Made by a program: the position numbers and the translations under genes | Part shown: in pieces, positions 41,665 to 51,459 of the stretch | How positions within the stretch are numbered: the stretch's first letter is position 1 | Layout: every line of letters begins with the position of its first letter | Source of the DNA: Streptomyces toxytricini | GTDB taxonomy: Bacteria; Actinomycetota; Actinomycetes; Streptomycetales; Streptomycetaceae | Length of the DNA stretch: 54,070 bases | Reading direction: 5' to 3' | NCBI RefSeq assembly: GCF_014649915.1 | Contig: NZ_BMTY01000011.1 | Span: forward strand, 1-54,070 | The notes under the pieces: model-generated | Databases searched by the model: none | Seen by the model: only the letters and a program-made list of their open reading frames with translations | Told to the model about the DNA's origin: nothing

Positions 41665-41720
41665 GGCCCGCCGCGGCCGGCCGCCGGCCTGCCGCGCCCC
41701 GGGAAGGGCCGCGGCGGGCC
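41665..41720. terminator. Bidirectional terminator between hypE and the amidotransferase gene
   Basis: A perfect 14-bp stem (41665-41678 with 41707-41720) with a 28-base GC-rich loop, extended by GACGGC (41658-41663) and GCCGTC (41727-41732) at the base. It lies in the 71-bp gap between convergent stops and ends the hydrogenase operon. Confidence 0.7.
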
Positions 41721-41730
41721 GGCGCGGCCG

Positions 41731-42792
41731 TCAGCAGATCCGGGGCAGCTGCTCCCCCAGTGGCAGGTCCAGTACGCGCGTCCCGCCCAGCCCGGTCCGC
41801 GCCACGACCATGCCGGGGTGCTCATCCACGGCCCGGCCCACGATCGCCGCGCGCCGGCCCAGCGGGTGGGCGCGCATCGCGTCCAGGACGGCCTCCGCGT
41901 GCCCGGGCGGCACGAACGCCACCAGCTTGCCCTCGTTGGCGACGTAGAAGGGGTCCAGTCCGAGGACCGCGCAGGCGTTGCGGACGGGCTCGGGCACCGG
42001 CACCCGCCCCTCGTCGACGACGATGCCCGTGCCCGATGCGGCGGCGATCTCCCCGAGCGCGGCCGCCAGCCCGCCGCGCGTGGGGTCCCGCAGCACGTGC
42101 AGGTCGGGCGTCACGGCGAGCATCGCCTCGACGAGCCCGACGAGCGGGGCGCAGTCGCTGACGGTCTCCACGTCGAAGCCGAGGCCCTCGCGGCAGCTCA
42201 TGACGGCCACCCCGTGCGCGCCGATCTCGCCGCTGACGATGACCGCGTCTCCGGGCCGCACGCGCTGCGGGCGCAGGTCCACGCCGTCGGGGACGAGTCC
42301 GATGCCGGCCGTGGTGATGTAGATGCCGTCGCCGTGGCCGGCCTCGACGACCTTGGTGTCGCCGGTGGCGACCTCGACGCCCGCGGCCCGGGCGGCGGCG
42401 CCGAGGGCCTCGGCGACCCGGGCCACCGTGGCGGTCTCGACGCCCTCCTCCAGGATGAAGGCGCAGGACAGGTAGGCGGCGCGGGCGCCGCTCATCGCGA
42501 GGTCGTTGACGGTGCCGTTGACCGCGAGGTCGCCGATGCTGCCGCCGGGGAAGAACAGCGGCCGCACCACGTAGGAGTCGGTGGAGAACGCGAGCCGGGC
42601 ACCGCCCAGCGTGACGGCTGCGCTGTCGCCCATCCCGGCCAGCACCTCGCCGCCGTACGCGGGGGCGAAGACGTGCCGGACCAGCTCGGCGGAGAGCGCG
42701 CCCCCGCCGCCGTGGCCCATGACGACGCGGGGGTGGTCGCGCAGGGGTGCCGGGCAGGTCCACCCGGTGACGTCGAGGACGGTGTCAGACAA
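41731..42792 (-). CDS. hypE: Hydrogenase maturation protein HypE
   Basis: A 353-aa HypE. The ATP-binding part has [16 protein letters not shown] and GDSAAV, then [16 protein letters not shown] and [15 protein letters not shown]. The protein ends in PRIC, so the C-terminal Cys353 that receives the carbamoyl group and is dehydrated to thiocyanate is present. With HypF it makes the CN ligands of the NiFe centre. It is the last gene of the operon; the start overlaps the end of hypD by 8 bases. Confidence 0.96.
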   Translation of the reverse strand: MSDTVLDVTGWTCPAPLRDHPRVVMGHGGGGALSAELVRHVFAPAYGGEVLAGMGDSAAVTLGGARLAFSTDSYVVRPLFFPGGSIGDLAVNGTVNDLAMSGARAAYLSCAFILEEGVETATVARVAEALGAAARAAGVEVATGDTKVVEAGHGDGIYITTAGIGLVPDGVDLRPQRVRPGDAVIVSGEIGAHGVAVMSCREGLGFDVETVSDCAPLVGLVEAMLAVTPDLHVLRDPTRGGLAAALGEIAAASGTGIVVDEGRVPVPEPVRNACAVLGLDPFYVANEGKLVAFVPPGHAEAVLDAMRAHPLGRRAAIVGRAVDEHPGMVVARTGLGGTRVLDLPLGEQLPRIC

Positions 42793-43939
42793 CGGGGCTC
42801 GCCTCCAGCGGGGGCTGCGGTGCGGGCTGCGGGGTGCGGGCTGCCGGGGCCGTGCCCAGGCGCCGGTAGAGGTAGTACGCGGCGCAGGCGCCCTCGCTGG
42901 AGACCATCGTGGCGCCGAGCGGGGTGCGCGGGGTGCAGGCGGTGCCGAACGCCTCGCACTGGTGCGGCTTGAGCAGCCCCTGGAGCACCTCGCCGCTGCG
43001 GCAGGCCGCGGGCTCGCGGGTGGTGATGCCGGACACCGGGAAGCGGTGCTCGGCGTCGTACTCGCGGTAGCGCTCCGAGAGCCGCCAGCCGCTGTCGGGG
43101 ATGGTGCCGATGCCGCGCCAGGCCCGGTCGGTGACCTCGAAGACGTCTTCGATCATCGCGAGGGCGGCCGGGTTGCCCTCGGGGCGCACCGCCCGCGGGT
43201 AGGCGTTCTCGACGGTGTGCTCGCCGCGCTCCAACTGGCGCACGGCCCGGCGGACGCCTTCGAGGATGTCGAGGGGTTCGAAGCCGGTGACGACGACGGG
43301 CACCCGGTGGCGGTCGGCCAGCTCGGGGTACTCGGCGGTGCCCATGACGCTGCACACGTGCCCGGCGGCCAGGAAGCCCTGTACGCGGCAGCTCGGCGAC
43401 CGCATGATCGCCTCGATCGCCGGGGGGACCCGGACGTGGGAGACGAGCAGGCTGAAATTGCGGATGCCGAGCCTGCGCGCCTGGTACACCGTCATGGCGT
43501 TGGGCGGGGCGGTGGTCTCGAAGCCGATGCCGAAGAACACGACCTGCCGGTCGGGGTTCTCGCGGGCGATGCGCAGGGCGTCGAGCGGGGAGTAGACCAC
43601 GCGGACGTCGCCGCCCTCGCTGCGGACCCGGAAGAGGTCCTTGCCGGTCCCGGGGACGCGGAGCATGTCGCCGAAGGAGCAGAAGACCACCTCGGGGCGT
43701 GCGGCGATGGCGAGGGCCTTGTCGATGACCTCCAGCGGCGTCACGCACACCGGGCAGCCGGGGCCGTGGATCAGCTCGACGGCCTCCGGCAGGAGCTGGT
43801 CGATGCCGTGCCGGATGATCGTGTGGGTCTGGCCGCCACAGACCTCCATCAGCGCCCACGGCCGCGTCACGGAGGCCCGGATGTCGTCCAGGAGCCGGCG
43901 GGCCAGCCCGGGGTCCTGGAACTCGTCGATGTACTTCAC
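42785..43939 (-). CDS. hypD: Hydrogenase maturation protein HypD
   Basis: A 384-aa HypD, an iron-sulfur scaffold for Fe(CN)2CO assembly. Motifs: [11 protein letters not shown] near residue 35, [11 protein letters not shown] near 65, [19 protein letters not shown]-like block [12 protein letters not shown], and the C-terminal Cys cluster ([33 protein letters not shown]) for the [4Fe-4S] cluster. The start is GTG 43939, four-base overlap with hypC stop (GTGA-type), with GGAGGC upstream. It complexes with HypC and HypE. Confidence 0.96.
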   Translation of the reverse strand: MKYIDEFQDPGLARRLLDDIRASVTRPWALMEVCGGQTHTIIRHGIDQLLPEAVELIHGPGCPVCVTPLEVIDKALAIAARPEVVFCSFGDMLRVPGTGKDLFRVRSEGGDVRVVYSPLDALRIARENPDRQVVFFGIGFETTAPPNAMTVYQARRLGIRNFSLLVSHVRVPPAIEAIMRSPSCRVQGFLAAGHVCSVMGTAEYPELADRHRVPVVVTGFEPLDILEGVRRAVRQLERGEHTVENAYPRAVRPEGNPAALAMIEDVFEVTDRAWRGIGTIPDSGWRLSERYREYDAEHRFPVSGITTREPAACRSGEVLQGLLKPHQCEAFGTACTPRTPLGATMVSSEGACAAYYLYRRLGTAPAARTPQPAPQPPLEASPVV

Positions 43940-44277
43940 CGCTGCCGCGCCTCCCGCGCCGTCCCCTCGGCCTCCGGCCGTGCGCCGGAGGTGCCTTCCT
44001 CTGCGCCCGCCTCGGCCGCCGCCCGCTCCCACGGGTCGCCGAACTCCTCCTGGAGCATGCCGAGCTCCTCGAAGAGCTCCAGGGTGCGCCGGGCGGACTC
44101 CTCGTCGAGCCGCTGGAGCGCGAACCCGACGTGGACGACGGCGTACTCGCCCACCCGCAGGTCGGGCAGGTACTCCAGGCACACCTCCTTGACGACGCCG
44201 CCGAAGTCGACGCTCGCCATGCGGGTGCCGTCCCGCTCCGCGATCTCAAGCACTCTGCCGGGTACCGCCAGGCACAT
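43936..44277 (-). CDS. hypC: Hydrogenase maturation chaperone HypC
   Basis: A 113-aa HypC/HupF. It starts MCLAVPGRV, with the essential Cys2 that binds the Fe cofactor and HypD, and has [19 protein letters not shown], the family core. The last about 30 residues ([19 protein letters not shown]) form an acidic low-complexity tail, longer than usual. The start lies inside the end of hypF (32-bp overlap), and the stop overlaps hypD. Confidence 0.95.
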   Translation of the reverse strand: MCLAVPGRVLEIAERDGTRMASVDFGGVVKEVCLEYLPDLRVGEYAVVHVGFALQRLDEESARRTLELFEELGMLQEEFGDPWERAAAEAGAEEGTSGARPEAEGTAREARQR

Positions 44278-46645
44278 GGCCTCCTCCTTGCTGTGGGTGG
44301 TGCCGGTTTCCGGCCGCCGCGACCATCAGCTGGCCGAGGGCCAGCCCGCCGTCGTTCGGCGGGACGCGGTGGTGGCGCAGGACGGTGAAGCCGCGGCCGC
44401 GCAGCAGGCGGGCGCAGGCGGAGGAGAGCACGGTGTTGGCGAACACCCCGCCGGTCAGGGCGGCGGTGTCGAGGCCGTGCCGGTCACGGGCCAGGACGGC
44501 GAGATCGGCGACGAGTTCGGCGACCGCGGTGTGGAAGCGGGCCGCGATCAGCGGCGGCGGCGTTGCGGCGCGCAGGTCCGCGACCACGGCGGCCAGCAGG
44601 GGTGCCGGGTCGGCGGTGACCGGCGTGTCCGCGGCCGCCGCGGCACGGAGCGCGAACGCGTATCCGGCGGCGGAGCCCGGAGGGGCGGGGGCCGCGAGGG
44701 CGGCGGCCTCCAGCTCGACCGCCGCCTGTGCCTCGTACCCGGCGTGGTGGCAGACCCCGGCGAGCGAGGAGACGGCGTCGAAGAGCCGGCCCATGCTGGA
44801 GGTGGGGACGCAGTGCAGGCCGCGCTCCAACTGGCGCTCCAGGACGCGTAGTTCCTCGGTGGGGCAGGCGCCGGTGCAGGGGAGGTCCGGCGACCAGGGC
44901 AGGCCGGCGGCCAGCAGGTGGGACAGGGCCATGCGGTAGGGGCGCCGGACCGCGGCGTCGCCGCCCGGCAGCGGGACGTACGCCAGGTGTGCGAAGCGGT
45001 GGTGGCCCGCGTAGTCGGCCAGGAGCACCTCGCCGCCCCACACGGCGCCGTCGTCCCCGTGCCCGGTGCCGTCGAAGGCGAAGCCGATGACGCTCTTGCG
45101 GCCGTCGAGGCCGTGCTCGGCCATGGCGGAGGCGACGTGCGCGTGGTGGTGCTGCACGCCGGCGACGGGGCGGGCCCCGGCGGCGCGCCGGGCCCAGGCG
45201 GTGGAGCGGTACCCGGGGTGGCGGTCGGCGGCGAGGAGGGCGGGGCGGACGCCGGTGATGGACTCCAGCTGCCCTTCGGCCCGTTCGAAGGCGGTCTGCG
45301 TGGCGAGGTCGTCCATGTCGCCGATGTGCGCGGACAGCCAGGCCCTGCGCCCCTCGCCGAGGCAGAAGGCGTTCTTCAGGTCGCCCCCGACGGCGAGGAC
45401 GGGCGGCACGGGCAGCGGCAGGTCCAGCGGCAGCGGGGCGTGGCCCCGGGCGCGGCGCAGGACGAGGGGCTCGCCGTCGCAGACGCGGACCACGGAGTCG
45501 TCGCACGGCACGTGGATGGGCCGGTCGTGCGTGAGCCAGGCGTCGGCGAGGCCGGCGAGGCGCTCCACGGCCTCGGCGTCGTCGGTGACGATGGGCTCGC
45601 CGGACAGGTTGCCGCTGGTCATGACGAGCAGGCGGGGGCCGGGCGGATCGCCGGGCAGGCCGAGCAGCAGGTGGTGCACGGGCGTGTACGGGAGCATCAC
45701 GCCGAGGTCGGGGCAGCGGGGGGCGACGGCATCGGCGACGCGCACCCCTGCGGGGTCCGCGGCCGCGGCGGGGAGGCGGCGCAGCAGCACGATGGGCCGG
45801 ACCGGGCCGGTCAGCAGGGCGTGTTCGGCGGGGCCGATCCGTACGAGGCCGGCCAGGTCGGCGGTGTCCCGGGCCATCAGTGCGAACGGCTTGTCGCCGC
45901 GCTCCTTGCGGCGGCGCAGCCCGGCGACGGCCGCGGGATTGGCGGCGTCGCAGGCGAGGTGGTAGCCGCCGAGGCCCTTGACGGCGAGGACGGCGCCCTC
46001 GGCGAGCAGGCGGCGGGCCTGCGCCACGGGGTCGACGGCTCCGGCGGCCTCCCGCGGCGGGGTCCCGGCGAGGAGCCGCAGCCGCGGCCCGCAGGCCGGG
46101 CAGGCCACGGGCTGGGCGTGGAAGCGGCGGTCGGCGGGGTCGGCGTACTCGCGGGCGCAGTCGGGGCACATGGGGAAGCGGGCCATGGTGGTGTGCGCCC
46201 GGTCGTACGGCAGCCCGGTCACGATGGTGAAGCGGGGGCCGCAGTGCGTGCAGGTGATGAAGGGGTGCCGGTGGCGCCGGTCGGCGGGGTCCGCGAGCTC
46301 GGCCAGGCAGGCGGCGCAGGTGGCCGTGTCCGGGGAGACGAGGGTACGGGCGGGGCCGCCGGTGCGTGAAGGGGTGATGGTGAAACCGGCGCCGCCTGCG
46401 ACGGGGACCTCGCAGTGGTCGACTGCGTCGACGACGGCCAGCGGCGGGGCGTCGGCGGCGAGCCGCTCGCAGAAGGCCGACACGGCGTCGGGCGCGCCCT
46501 CGACCTCGGCGACGACGCCGTCGGGGGTGTTGGTGACGTGCCCGGCGAGGCCGAGCCCGGTCGCGCGGGTGTACACGTAGGGCCGGAAGCCGACGCCCTG
46601 GACGACACCGCGCACGACGACCCGGCGGCGCTGCACGGCCTCCAT
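44246..46645 (-). CDS. hypF: Carbamoyltransferase HypF
   Basis: A 799-aa HypF of normal length. Domains: acylphosphatase-like 1-95 ([15 protein letters not shown]), two Cys4 zinc fingers about 105-190 (CAACLAEL...[16 protein letters not shown]...CPACGPRL), YrdC-like about 200-390 ([21 protein letters not shown]), and Kae1-like C-terminal about 400-780 ([32 protein letters not shown]). It makes carbamoyl-AMP from carbamoyl phosphate and transfers it to HypE. The start ATG 46645 shares one base with the hypB stop (TGATG). Confidence 0.97.
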   Translation of the reverse strand: MEAVQRRRVVVRGVVQGVGFRPYVYTRATGLGLAGHVTNTPDGVVAEVEGAPDAVSAFCERLAADAPPLAVVDAVDHCEVPVAGGAGFTITPSRTGGPARTLVSPDTATCAACLAELADPADRRHRHPFITCTHCGPRFTIVTGLPYDRAHTTMARFPMCPDCAREYADPADRRFHAQPVACPACGPRLRLLAGTPPREAAGAVDPVAQARRLLAEGAVLAVKGLGGYHLACDAANPAAVAGLRRRKERGDKPFALMARDTADLAGLVRIGPAEHALLTGPVRPIVLLRRLPAAAADPAGVRVADAVAPRCPDLGVMLPYTPVHHLLLGLPGDPPGPRLLVMTSGNLSGEPIVTDDAEAVERLAGLADAWLTHDRPIHVPCDDSVVRVCDGEPLVLRRARGHAPLPLDLPLPVPPVLAVGGDLKNAFCLGEGRRAWLSAHIGDMDDLATQTAFERAEGQLESITGVRPALLAADRHPGYRSTAWARRAAGARPVAGVQHHHAHVASAMAEHGLDGRKSVIGFAFDGTGHGDDGAVWGGEVLLADYAGHHRFAHLAYVPLPGGDAAVRRPYRMALSHLLAAGLPWSPDLPCTGACPTEELRVLERQLERGLHCVPTSSMGRLFDAVSSLAGVCHHAGYEAQAAVELEAAALAAPAPPGSAAGYAFALRAAAAADTPVTADPAPLLAAVVADLRAATPPPLIAARFHTAVAELVADLAVLARDRHGLDTAALTGGVFANTVLSSACARLLRGRGFTVLRHHRVPPNDGGLALGQLMVAAAGNRHHPQQGGGHVPGGTRQSA

Positions 46646-47439
46646 CAGCGGGTGGGCGCGGTGGCGGACCGCGGGCGTCCGGTGTCCGCGCCCGCTGCGC
46701 CGCCGGTGTGGCCGTGCTCGTGCCCGCCGTGGCCGTGCGCGTGCGCGGGCTGCCGGCCGGCCATGACCGGCACGTGAACGGGCGCCCCTTCCGCCACCGC
46801 CACGGCGCGGTCCAGCAGCGCGCCGACGCCCTCGCCGGTGCGCGCGGACGTCAGCAGCACCTCCACGCCGGGGTTGACCTGGCGCACGTTCGCCCGGAAG
46901 GCGGCCTCGTCGAACGCGGCCGCCCCCGCGATGTCGGTCTTCGTCACGACGACCAGGTGGGCGAGGCCGAACGCGGTCGGGTACTTCAGCGGCTTGTCCT
47001 CGCCCTCGGTGACGGAGGCGAGGACGATGCGCAGCGACTCGCCGAGGTCGTAGGAGGCGGGGCAGACGAGGTTGCCGACGTTCTCGACGAACAGCAGGCG
47101 GGTGCCGTCGGGGAGCCAGCCGTCGAGGTGGCGGCCGAGCATGTGCGCCTCCAGGTGGCACAGCCCGTCGGTGAGCACCTGCTTGACGGGGACGCCCGAA
47201 CGGGCCAGCCGCGTCGCGTCGTTCTCGGTGGCGAGGTCGGCGGTGAGGGCGGCGACGGGCACCCCGCGCTCGCGGGCGAGGCCGAGTTCCCGTTCCAGAA
47301 GGGCGGTCTTGCCGCTGCCGGGGCTGGACAGCAGGTTGACGACGGCGGTTCCGCGGGCGGCGAGTGCGGTGCGCAGGGTCTGCGCGGCGGAGGTGTTCTT
47401 GGCGAGGACCGCCTGCTGGAGGTCGACCACACGGCACAT
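46645..47439 (-). CDS. hypB: Hydrogenase nickel incorporation GTPase HypB
   Basis: A 264-aa HypB. P-loop [14 protein letters not shown] at 38-51, then switch regions [12 protein letters not shown] and [18 protein letters not shown], and TKTD (base recognition). The N-terminus [15 protein letters not shown] lacks the His-rich or CxxCGC nickel-binding extension of other HypB proteins. Instead, a His-rich stretch ([12 protein letters not shown], residues 233-244, six His) sits near the C-terminus. It starts three bases after hypA and overlaps hypF by one base. Confidence 0.96.
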   Translation of the reverse strand: MCRVVDLQQAVLAKNTSAAQTLRTALAARGTAVVNLLSSPGSGKTALLERELGLARERGVPVAALTADLATENDATRLARSGVPVKQVLTDGLCHLEAHMLGRHLDGWLPDGTRLLFVENVGNLVCPASYDLGESLRIVLASVTEGEDKPLKYPTAFGLAHLVVVTKTDIAGAAAFDEAAFRANVRQVNPGVEVLLTSARTGEGVGALLDRAVAVAEGAPVHVPVMAGRQPAHAHGHGGHEHGHTGGAAGADTGRPRSATAPTR

Positions 47440-47442
47440 GCT

Positions 47443-47844
47443 TCAGTGCTCCTCGACGATCGGTTCGCGGGTGGGGGCGGGGTCCTGCCCCGGTGGGTCC
47501 TCGAAGCGGGCGCCGGCGATCTCCAGCTCCCGCCCGGCGAGCAGGGCGACGTCGCCGGCCCGGTCGCAGTCGGGGCAGACCAGCAGGGGCGGCATGCCGG
47601 TCGGCCACTCGGCGGTGCAGGCGCCGCAGCGGGCGCGGCCGGGGACGGGCTCGGCGGCCAGGGCGGCGCCCGCCAGGAGGGTGTCGGCGCAGGCGAGTTC
47701 GAAGCAGAAGGCGAGGGCGTCGGGCACCACGCCGGCCAGCTCCCCCACCCGCAGGCGGACTTCGGTGACGGCGGCCGCCCCCGCGGAAGCGGCGGCCTCC
47801 TCGACCTGGGCCACCACGGCCACGGCGATCGACATCTCGTGCAT
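47443..47844 (-). CDS. hypA: Hydrogenase nickel chaperone HypA
   Basis: A 133-aa HypA. The N-terminal MHEMSIA gives the nickel-binding His2, and the zinc ribbon has CGAC and CPDC pairs ([17 protein letters not shown]). It delivers Ni2+ to the large subunit with HypB. GGACGGAG lies before ATG 47844. The C-terminus (about residues 114-133) is a variable Pro/Glu-rich extension. A 149-bp gap with a strong hairpin separates it from the upstream small protein, the widest gap in the operon. Confidence 0.95.
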   Translation of the reverse strand: MHEMSIAVAVVAQVEEAAASAGAAAVTEVRLRVGELAGVVPDALAFCFELACADTLLAGAALAAEPVPGRARCGACTAEWPTGMPPLLVCPDCDRAGDVALLAGRELEIAGARFEDPPGQDPAPTREPIVEEH

Positions 47845-47895
47845 GGGACTCCGTCCTGCCGGGCCCCATTAGACGGCGGGCGCGCCGGCACGGGG

Positions 47896-47924
47896 GCCGG
47901 GCGCGCCGGTGCGCCGCGCCCGGC
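47896..47924 (-). promoter_or_regulatory. Intra-operon hairpin upstream of hypA
   Basis: A perfect 10-bp stem (47896-47905 with 47915-47924) and a 9-base loop in the 149-bp gap between the 37-aa protein and hypA. It could attenuate readthrough into the hyp genes or stabilise an upstream message; a promoter for hypA in the rest of the gap is possible but not seen clearly. Confidence 0.45.
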
Positions 47925-47993
47925 GTCCTCCGTTCGGCGGCCGGGACGGCGCACCCGTGGCGGGCCGTGCGGCCCGCGGCGGCAGTCCGCCGG

Positions 47994-48107
47994 TCACATC
48001 CTGCGGATGTGGAGGTAGCGCCGGACGTCGGGCAGGAACGCCTTCAGCAGGGCGGCGGCGAGGGTGGTGACGACCGTGGCCGCACCGCAGATGATGGCCT
48101 TCTTCAC
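47994..48107 (-). CDS. 37-aa membrane-anchored small protein (DUF6893-like)
   Basis: A 37-aa peptide with a Lys start (V/M-KKAIICG), one hydrophobic helix (about residues 4-22, [18 protein letters not shown]), then a basic, aromatic tail ([12 protein letters not shown]). The GTG at 48107 has GAGGAGGACCAC directly upstream, a near-perfect ribosome site. It sits 37 bp after the maturation protease in the hydrogenase operon. It resembles the small actinobacterial DUF6893 proteins from memory. A role as a membrane tether or stabiliser for the hydrogenase is a guess. Confidence 0.72.
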   Translation of the reverse strand: MKKAIICGAATVVTTLAAALLKAFLPDVRRYLHIRRM

Positions 48108-48144
48108 GTGGTCCTCCTCGGTTCGCGGCGGATCCCGGTGCCGG

Positions 48145-48666
48145 TCAGGGCACCAGGTCGCTGTCGGGGGTCTGCTCGTGCGTGCGGTGGACGAGGTCGA
48201 GCACCGTCCGTACGGCCTCCGGGACGGCGGCGGCCGCCTGCGGGCTCAGGCCGATGCCCTCGTCCAGGCAGGCGGGTTCGCAGCCGACGACCCAGATGCG
48301 GCGGGGCGGGGCGGCGCCGGTGCCGGCGCAGAGGGTGCCCAGCAGGGCGAGGACGGTGTCCGGGGTCATCCGGTGCGCGTCCAGGACGGTGCCGGGCGGG
48401 GCGGCGTCGCCGGTGGCGGTGGCGTCGATGAGGTAGAGGGTGCCGGGCTCGCCGCCGCGGGCGGTGGCGTCCATCAGGACGAGGGTGTCGTACCCGTCGA
48501 GGAGCCGGTAGGCGAGGTGGACGCCGCGGACGCCGACGTCGGCGGTCTCGACGCCCTCGGGGAGGTCCGCGGCGTGTTCGGCGAGCCGCCGGACGGCCTC
48601 GACGCCGAAGCCGTCGTCGCCGAGGAAGACGTTGCCGATCCCGGCGACCAGGGTGCGGCCGCTCAC
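48145..48666 (-). CDS. Hydrogenase maturation protease
   Basis: A 173-aa HybD/HycI-type endopeptidase that removes the C-terminal extension of the large subunit after nickel insertion. Conserved parts: GIGNVFLGDDGFGVE (nickel-binding Glu), DTLVLMDATARGG (Asp) and LDAHRMTP (His). GTG 48666 overlaps the stop of the upstream 469-aa gene by four bases. Its expected substrate, the large subunit with a 23-residue tail after the DPCxxCxxH motif, is four genes upstream. Confidence 0.93.
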   Translation of the reverse strand: MSGRTLVAGIGNVFLGDDGFGVEAVRRLAEHAADLPEGVETADVGVRGVHLAYRLLDGYDTLVLMDATARGGEPGTLYLIDATATGDAAPPGTVLDAHRMTPDTVLALLGTLCAGTGAAPPRRIWVVGCEPACLDEGIGLSPQAAAAVPEAVRTVLDLVHRTHEQTPDSDLVP

Positions 48667-50072
48667 GCGTCCTCCAGGGGGGTCACTTCGTCGGGCTGGA
48701 AGTACAGGAAGCGGCCCTGGGCGCGGCGGACGTCCGCCCCGGGGTCGCCGTCGACGGTGACGGCGAGGTGGACGGCTCCGTCGACGTCGTGCAGGACGGC
48801 CTCGACGAGGGCGGTGCTGCCCAGGAGGAAGAGGTCCTGGGCGTCGGTGCGGCGCAGGCCCGGCCGCAGGACGACGCGGCTGCCGGGGCCGACGGGGACG
48901 CCGCCGACCACCACCCGCTCGGGCGCCGGGGCGGCGGTGTCTGCGGCGGGGTCCCACCAGGGGGTGTCGGGCCGGGCCGCCCCGCGGGGCGGCTGCTCCG
49001 GCCCGCCGGCGGGCGGCGCGGCGGGCGAGGTGGCCTCCCGGAAGGCGCGGACGGCGCCGTGGAGGCGGTCGAGCACCTCGGGGGGCATGGTGTCGGCGAG
49101 GTCGATCACGGCGGCCGCCCGCGGGTCGGTGCCGCGCGCCTCGCGCTTCTCCTCGTCGGTGAGGGCCGCGGTGCGCAGGGCGAGGATCTCGTCGATCTCG
49201 GTGGCGTCGTACATGGCGCCGGCGCTCTCGGGGGCGATGCGCGGGTGGTCCTCCAGGATGATCGGGGAGGACAGGACGACGTCGGCGCGGCCGCCGTCGC
49301 CGGCGAGGACCGGCCAGGTGTGCCGGTTCGTGCAGTCCGCGGCGACCGCCCGGGCCCATTCCGGCGGGTCGGTCAGGGACAGGAACGATCCGGCGCTCAG
49401 GCCGAGCAGCAGGTGGGCGGCGACGAGGGAGCGGGCCAGGGCGTCCTCGCGGCCGGCGCCCGGGGGCGGTTCCCAGCCACTGGTGTTGTGGACGGTGGCC
49501 GTCAGCTTCAGCGCCCGGTAGGGCAGGTCGAGCTGCTCGGCGCGCAGCCGCAGGACGCCGTCGAGGCGTTCGGCGCGCCGGACGAGCCGGCCGGCCTGCC
49601 GGCCGTCGGCGTCCGTGACGGGTTCGGCCTCCTCGGCGGCGGGCCGGGCGAACGGCAGCTCGACCACGCCGGCCTCCAGGTCGGCGACGGGGACGGCCAT
49701 CCGGACCGTCTCCTCGGTCCCCTCGTCCCAGGGGACGAGGACCCGGTCGGGCAGGCGCAGTTCCGGTACGGGGGCGAACGAGCCGTCGCCGCGGGCCTCC
49801 TCGACGGTGCGGCGGCGGGCGTGCAGGAAGCGCAGTTCGACGGCGAGTTCGGCGTCGCCCCGGGGCTCCATGACGAGTTCGGTGCGCTGTGCGGAGGGTT
49901 CGCCGCCGGCCGGGCCCCAGGCGGGCGGGACGAGGACGCCGAACTGCCAGCGCATGCGGTTCTTCGCGGCGGACGCCCGGTAGGGGTAGAGGACGTAGCC
50001 CTCGAAGAGGACGGCGTCGGCGACCTGCCGGGCGTGGCCGAAGCGGGAGGCGGTCGGGGCGGGCGCGGTCAC
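48663..50072 (-). CDS. Conserved protein of hydrogenase operon, unknown function
   Basis: A 469-aa soluble protein that I cannot assign to a known domain. It has no signal or TM helix. Stretches that look conserved: FGHARQVADAVLFEGYVLYPYRAS, KNRMRWQFGVLVP, RTELVMEPRGDAELAVELRFLH, LRLRAEQLDLPYRALKLTATVHN, and SPIILEDHPRIAPESAGAMYDATEIDEILALR. It has acidic residues throughout and a Pro/Ala-rich linker about 335-380. It is co-transcribed with the group 1h hydrogenase genes with four-base overlaps at both ends. Possible role: assembly factor, electron-transfer scaffold, or oligomer partner. That is inference. Confidence 0.8.
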   Translation of the reverse strand: MTAPAPTASRFGHARQVADAVLFEGYVLYPYRASAAKNRMRWQFGVLVPPAWGPAGGEPSAQRTELVMEPRGDAELAVELRFLHARRRTVEEARGDGSFAPVPELRLPDRVLVPWDEGTEETVRMAVPVADLEAGVVELPFARPAAEEAEPVTDADGRQAGRLVRRAERLDGVLRLRAEQLDLPYRALKLTATVHNTSGWEPPPGAGREDALARSLVAAHLLLGLSAGSFLSLTDPPEWARAVAADCTNRHTWPVLAGDGGRADVVLSSPIILEDHPRIAPESAGAMYDATEIDEILALRTAALTDEEKREARGTDPRAAAVIDLADTMPPEVLDRLHGAVRAFREATSPAAPPAGGPEQPPRGAARPDTPWWDPAADTAAPAPERVVVGGVPVGPGSRVVLRPGLRRTDAQDLFLLGSTALVEAVLHDVDGAVHLAVTVDGDPGADVRRAQGRFLYFQPDEVTPLEDA

Positions 50073-50770
50073 GGCGCCGTCCTTTCTCCGGTGCGGGGCA
50101 GGACTGCGCCCGCCCAGGTGGGCCCGGCCGGCTCCGGGTCGGCGGCGCCGGCGGCGTCGAGCAGGGCCCGTACGGTCTCCTCCCAGGAGGGCAGGGCCCG
50201 GTGGGAGCGGAAGGCGAGGAGTTCGGCGATCGTGTCGCGGCGCAGGCGCAGCCAGCCGCAGCCGGGGAAGTGCTGCTCGATCATCTCCCGCCAGACGGCG
50301 ACGGGCAGCGGGCAGCGGGCCTCGCGGTCCCAGGGAACCGGTTCGACGCGGAAGCCGCCCGCTCCGGTGAACGCGGTGCCGGAGAACAGCATCAGCAGCG
50401 GTACGTCGCCGTCGTCGAGGGCGGCCAGGTAGCGGGAGGCCGCGACGTCGGTGTCGTAGGTGCAGGGGACGGGCACGTCGGTCTCGGTCTCGCCTGTGAA
50501 GCCGGGCACCATGACGGCGACCTGGGCGAACTGGATGGGTTGCAGGGTGCTGCCCCAGCGGGAGCGGTCGCCGAACAGGTCGTGCAGCGCTTCGGCCTCG
50601 CCGCTGCCGTACGCGCGGCGGGCCGGCTCGATGCGCAGCTGGCAGCGGAGGGCGAGGGCGTGGACGGGGGCGCCGCCGGAGGCGGTGATGCGCAGCCGGA
50701 AGACGAGCGTGGGGCCTGCGGCGTACGGGTCGCTGCGGACGCCGGTGCAGGTGAAGGCGAGTCCGGTCAC
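50069..50770 (-). CDS. DUF6084 family protein of the hydrogenase operon
   Basis: A 233-aa beta-rich protein that matches, as I recall it, the DUF6084 group that travels with group 1h hydrogenases. Blocks: GLAFTCTGVRSDPYAAGPTLVFRLRI, LALRCQLRIEPARRAY, FAQVAVMVPGFTGETETDVPVPC, and PLLMLFSGTAF. The first half resembles an immunoglobulin-like fold. It has several Cys (TCTG, LRCQL, PVPC, GCGW) but no clear cluster motif. GTG 50770 overlaps the upstream DUF5947 stop by four bases. Function unknown. Confidence 0.75.
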   Translation of the reverse strand: MTGLAFTCTGVRSDPYAAGPTLVFRLRITASGGAPVHALALRCQLRIEPARRAYGSGEAEALHDLFGDRSRWGSTLQPIQFAQVAVMVPGFTGETETDVPVPCTYDTDVAASRYLAALDDGDVPLLMLFSGTAFTGAGGFRVEPVPWDREARCPLPVAVWREMIEQHFPGCGWLRLRRDTIAELLAFRSHRALPSWEETVRALLDAAGAADPEPAGPTWAGAVLPRTGERTAP

Positions 50771-51459
50771 GGCCGCCCCCCGCCGGGGGCGGGGTCGGGC
50801 AGGGGCGTGGCGCGGCGCTCGACGTGCCGGAAGAAGGCGTCCAGGGCGGCGCGGGCTTCGGGGCCGCCGTCGAAGCCCTGCCACAGCAGGCGCATGCGGC
50901 CGACGAGTTCGTAGCAGATGTCGATGGGGACGAGGTGGCACTCGGTGCGGTCCGGGGTGTGGCGCAGCAGGAGCGCCTCCACGTCGGGTTCGAGGAGTGC
51001 GGCGAGGCGGCCGGGGCCGAGTACGGCCTGCCAGGTGTCGGGGTCGAGTTCGCTCTCGGTGGCGCCGGCGGGGCTCGGGTAGAGGGCGACGAGCCGGTCG
51101 AGGGCGGCGTTGCGGAAGAAGAACGCGACGCCGACGGGGATGCGCAGGGCTTCCCAGGCGGTGTCGTCGAGCCGGTGGGCGGGGTCGGTGAGGTAGCGGT
51201 CGGGGACGGTGCGGTAGCGGCCGGCGCCGGAGCCCGGCCGGTCGAAGAGGAGGGCGCAGGGGGTGCAGGCGCACACCAGGGTCCGCTTCTCGGCCTCGAC
51301 CAGGTGGCGGTGGCGGTCCTCGGCGACGGGGGTGCCGCACAGCTCGCAGACCTCGGGGCGCGGCGCGCGGGAGCGGGTGAAGCGGCGCAGGCCGCGGGCG
51401 GCCGGGCGGCCGGCCCCGGGTGCGGGGGCCGGCCGGGCCTGGGTGCGGGCGGCGGTCAC
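50767..51459 (-). CDS. DUF5947 family protein of the hydrogenase operon
   Basis: A 230-aa protein of the DUF5947 group. Near the N-terminus is a Cys pair CELCGTPV (about residues 38-45) and a second CACTPC about 26 residues later, which together look like a zinc ribbon or rubredoxin-like site. The rest is helical with FFFRN, ALYPSPAGATE and HLVPIDICYELVGRMR. Rubredoxin-like proteins assist hydrogenase assembly in other systems (HupI, HoxR), so an assembly or electron-transfer role is plausible. GTG 51459 overlaps the NifU-like stop by four bases. Confidence 0.78.
   Translation of the reverse strand: MTAARTQARPAPAPGAGRPAARGLRRFTRSRAPRPEVCELCGTPVAEDRHRHLVEAEKRTLVCACTPCALLFDRPGSGAGRYRTVPDRYLTDPAHRLDDTAWEALRIPVGVAFFFRNAALDRLVALYPSPAGATESELDPDTWQAVLGPGRLAALLEPDVEALLLRHTPDRTECHLVPIDICYELVGRMRLLWQGFDGGPEARAALDAFFRHVERRATPLPDPAPGGGRP

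Noticed and set aside
44246..47869. hypF read as a 1,207-aa protein starting at 47869
   Set aside because: The first about 400 residues are a low-complexity shadow of hypA and hypB; the acylphosphatase domain starts right after ATG 46645.
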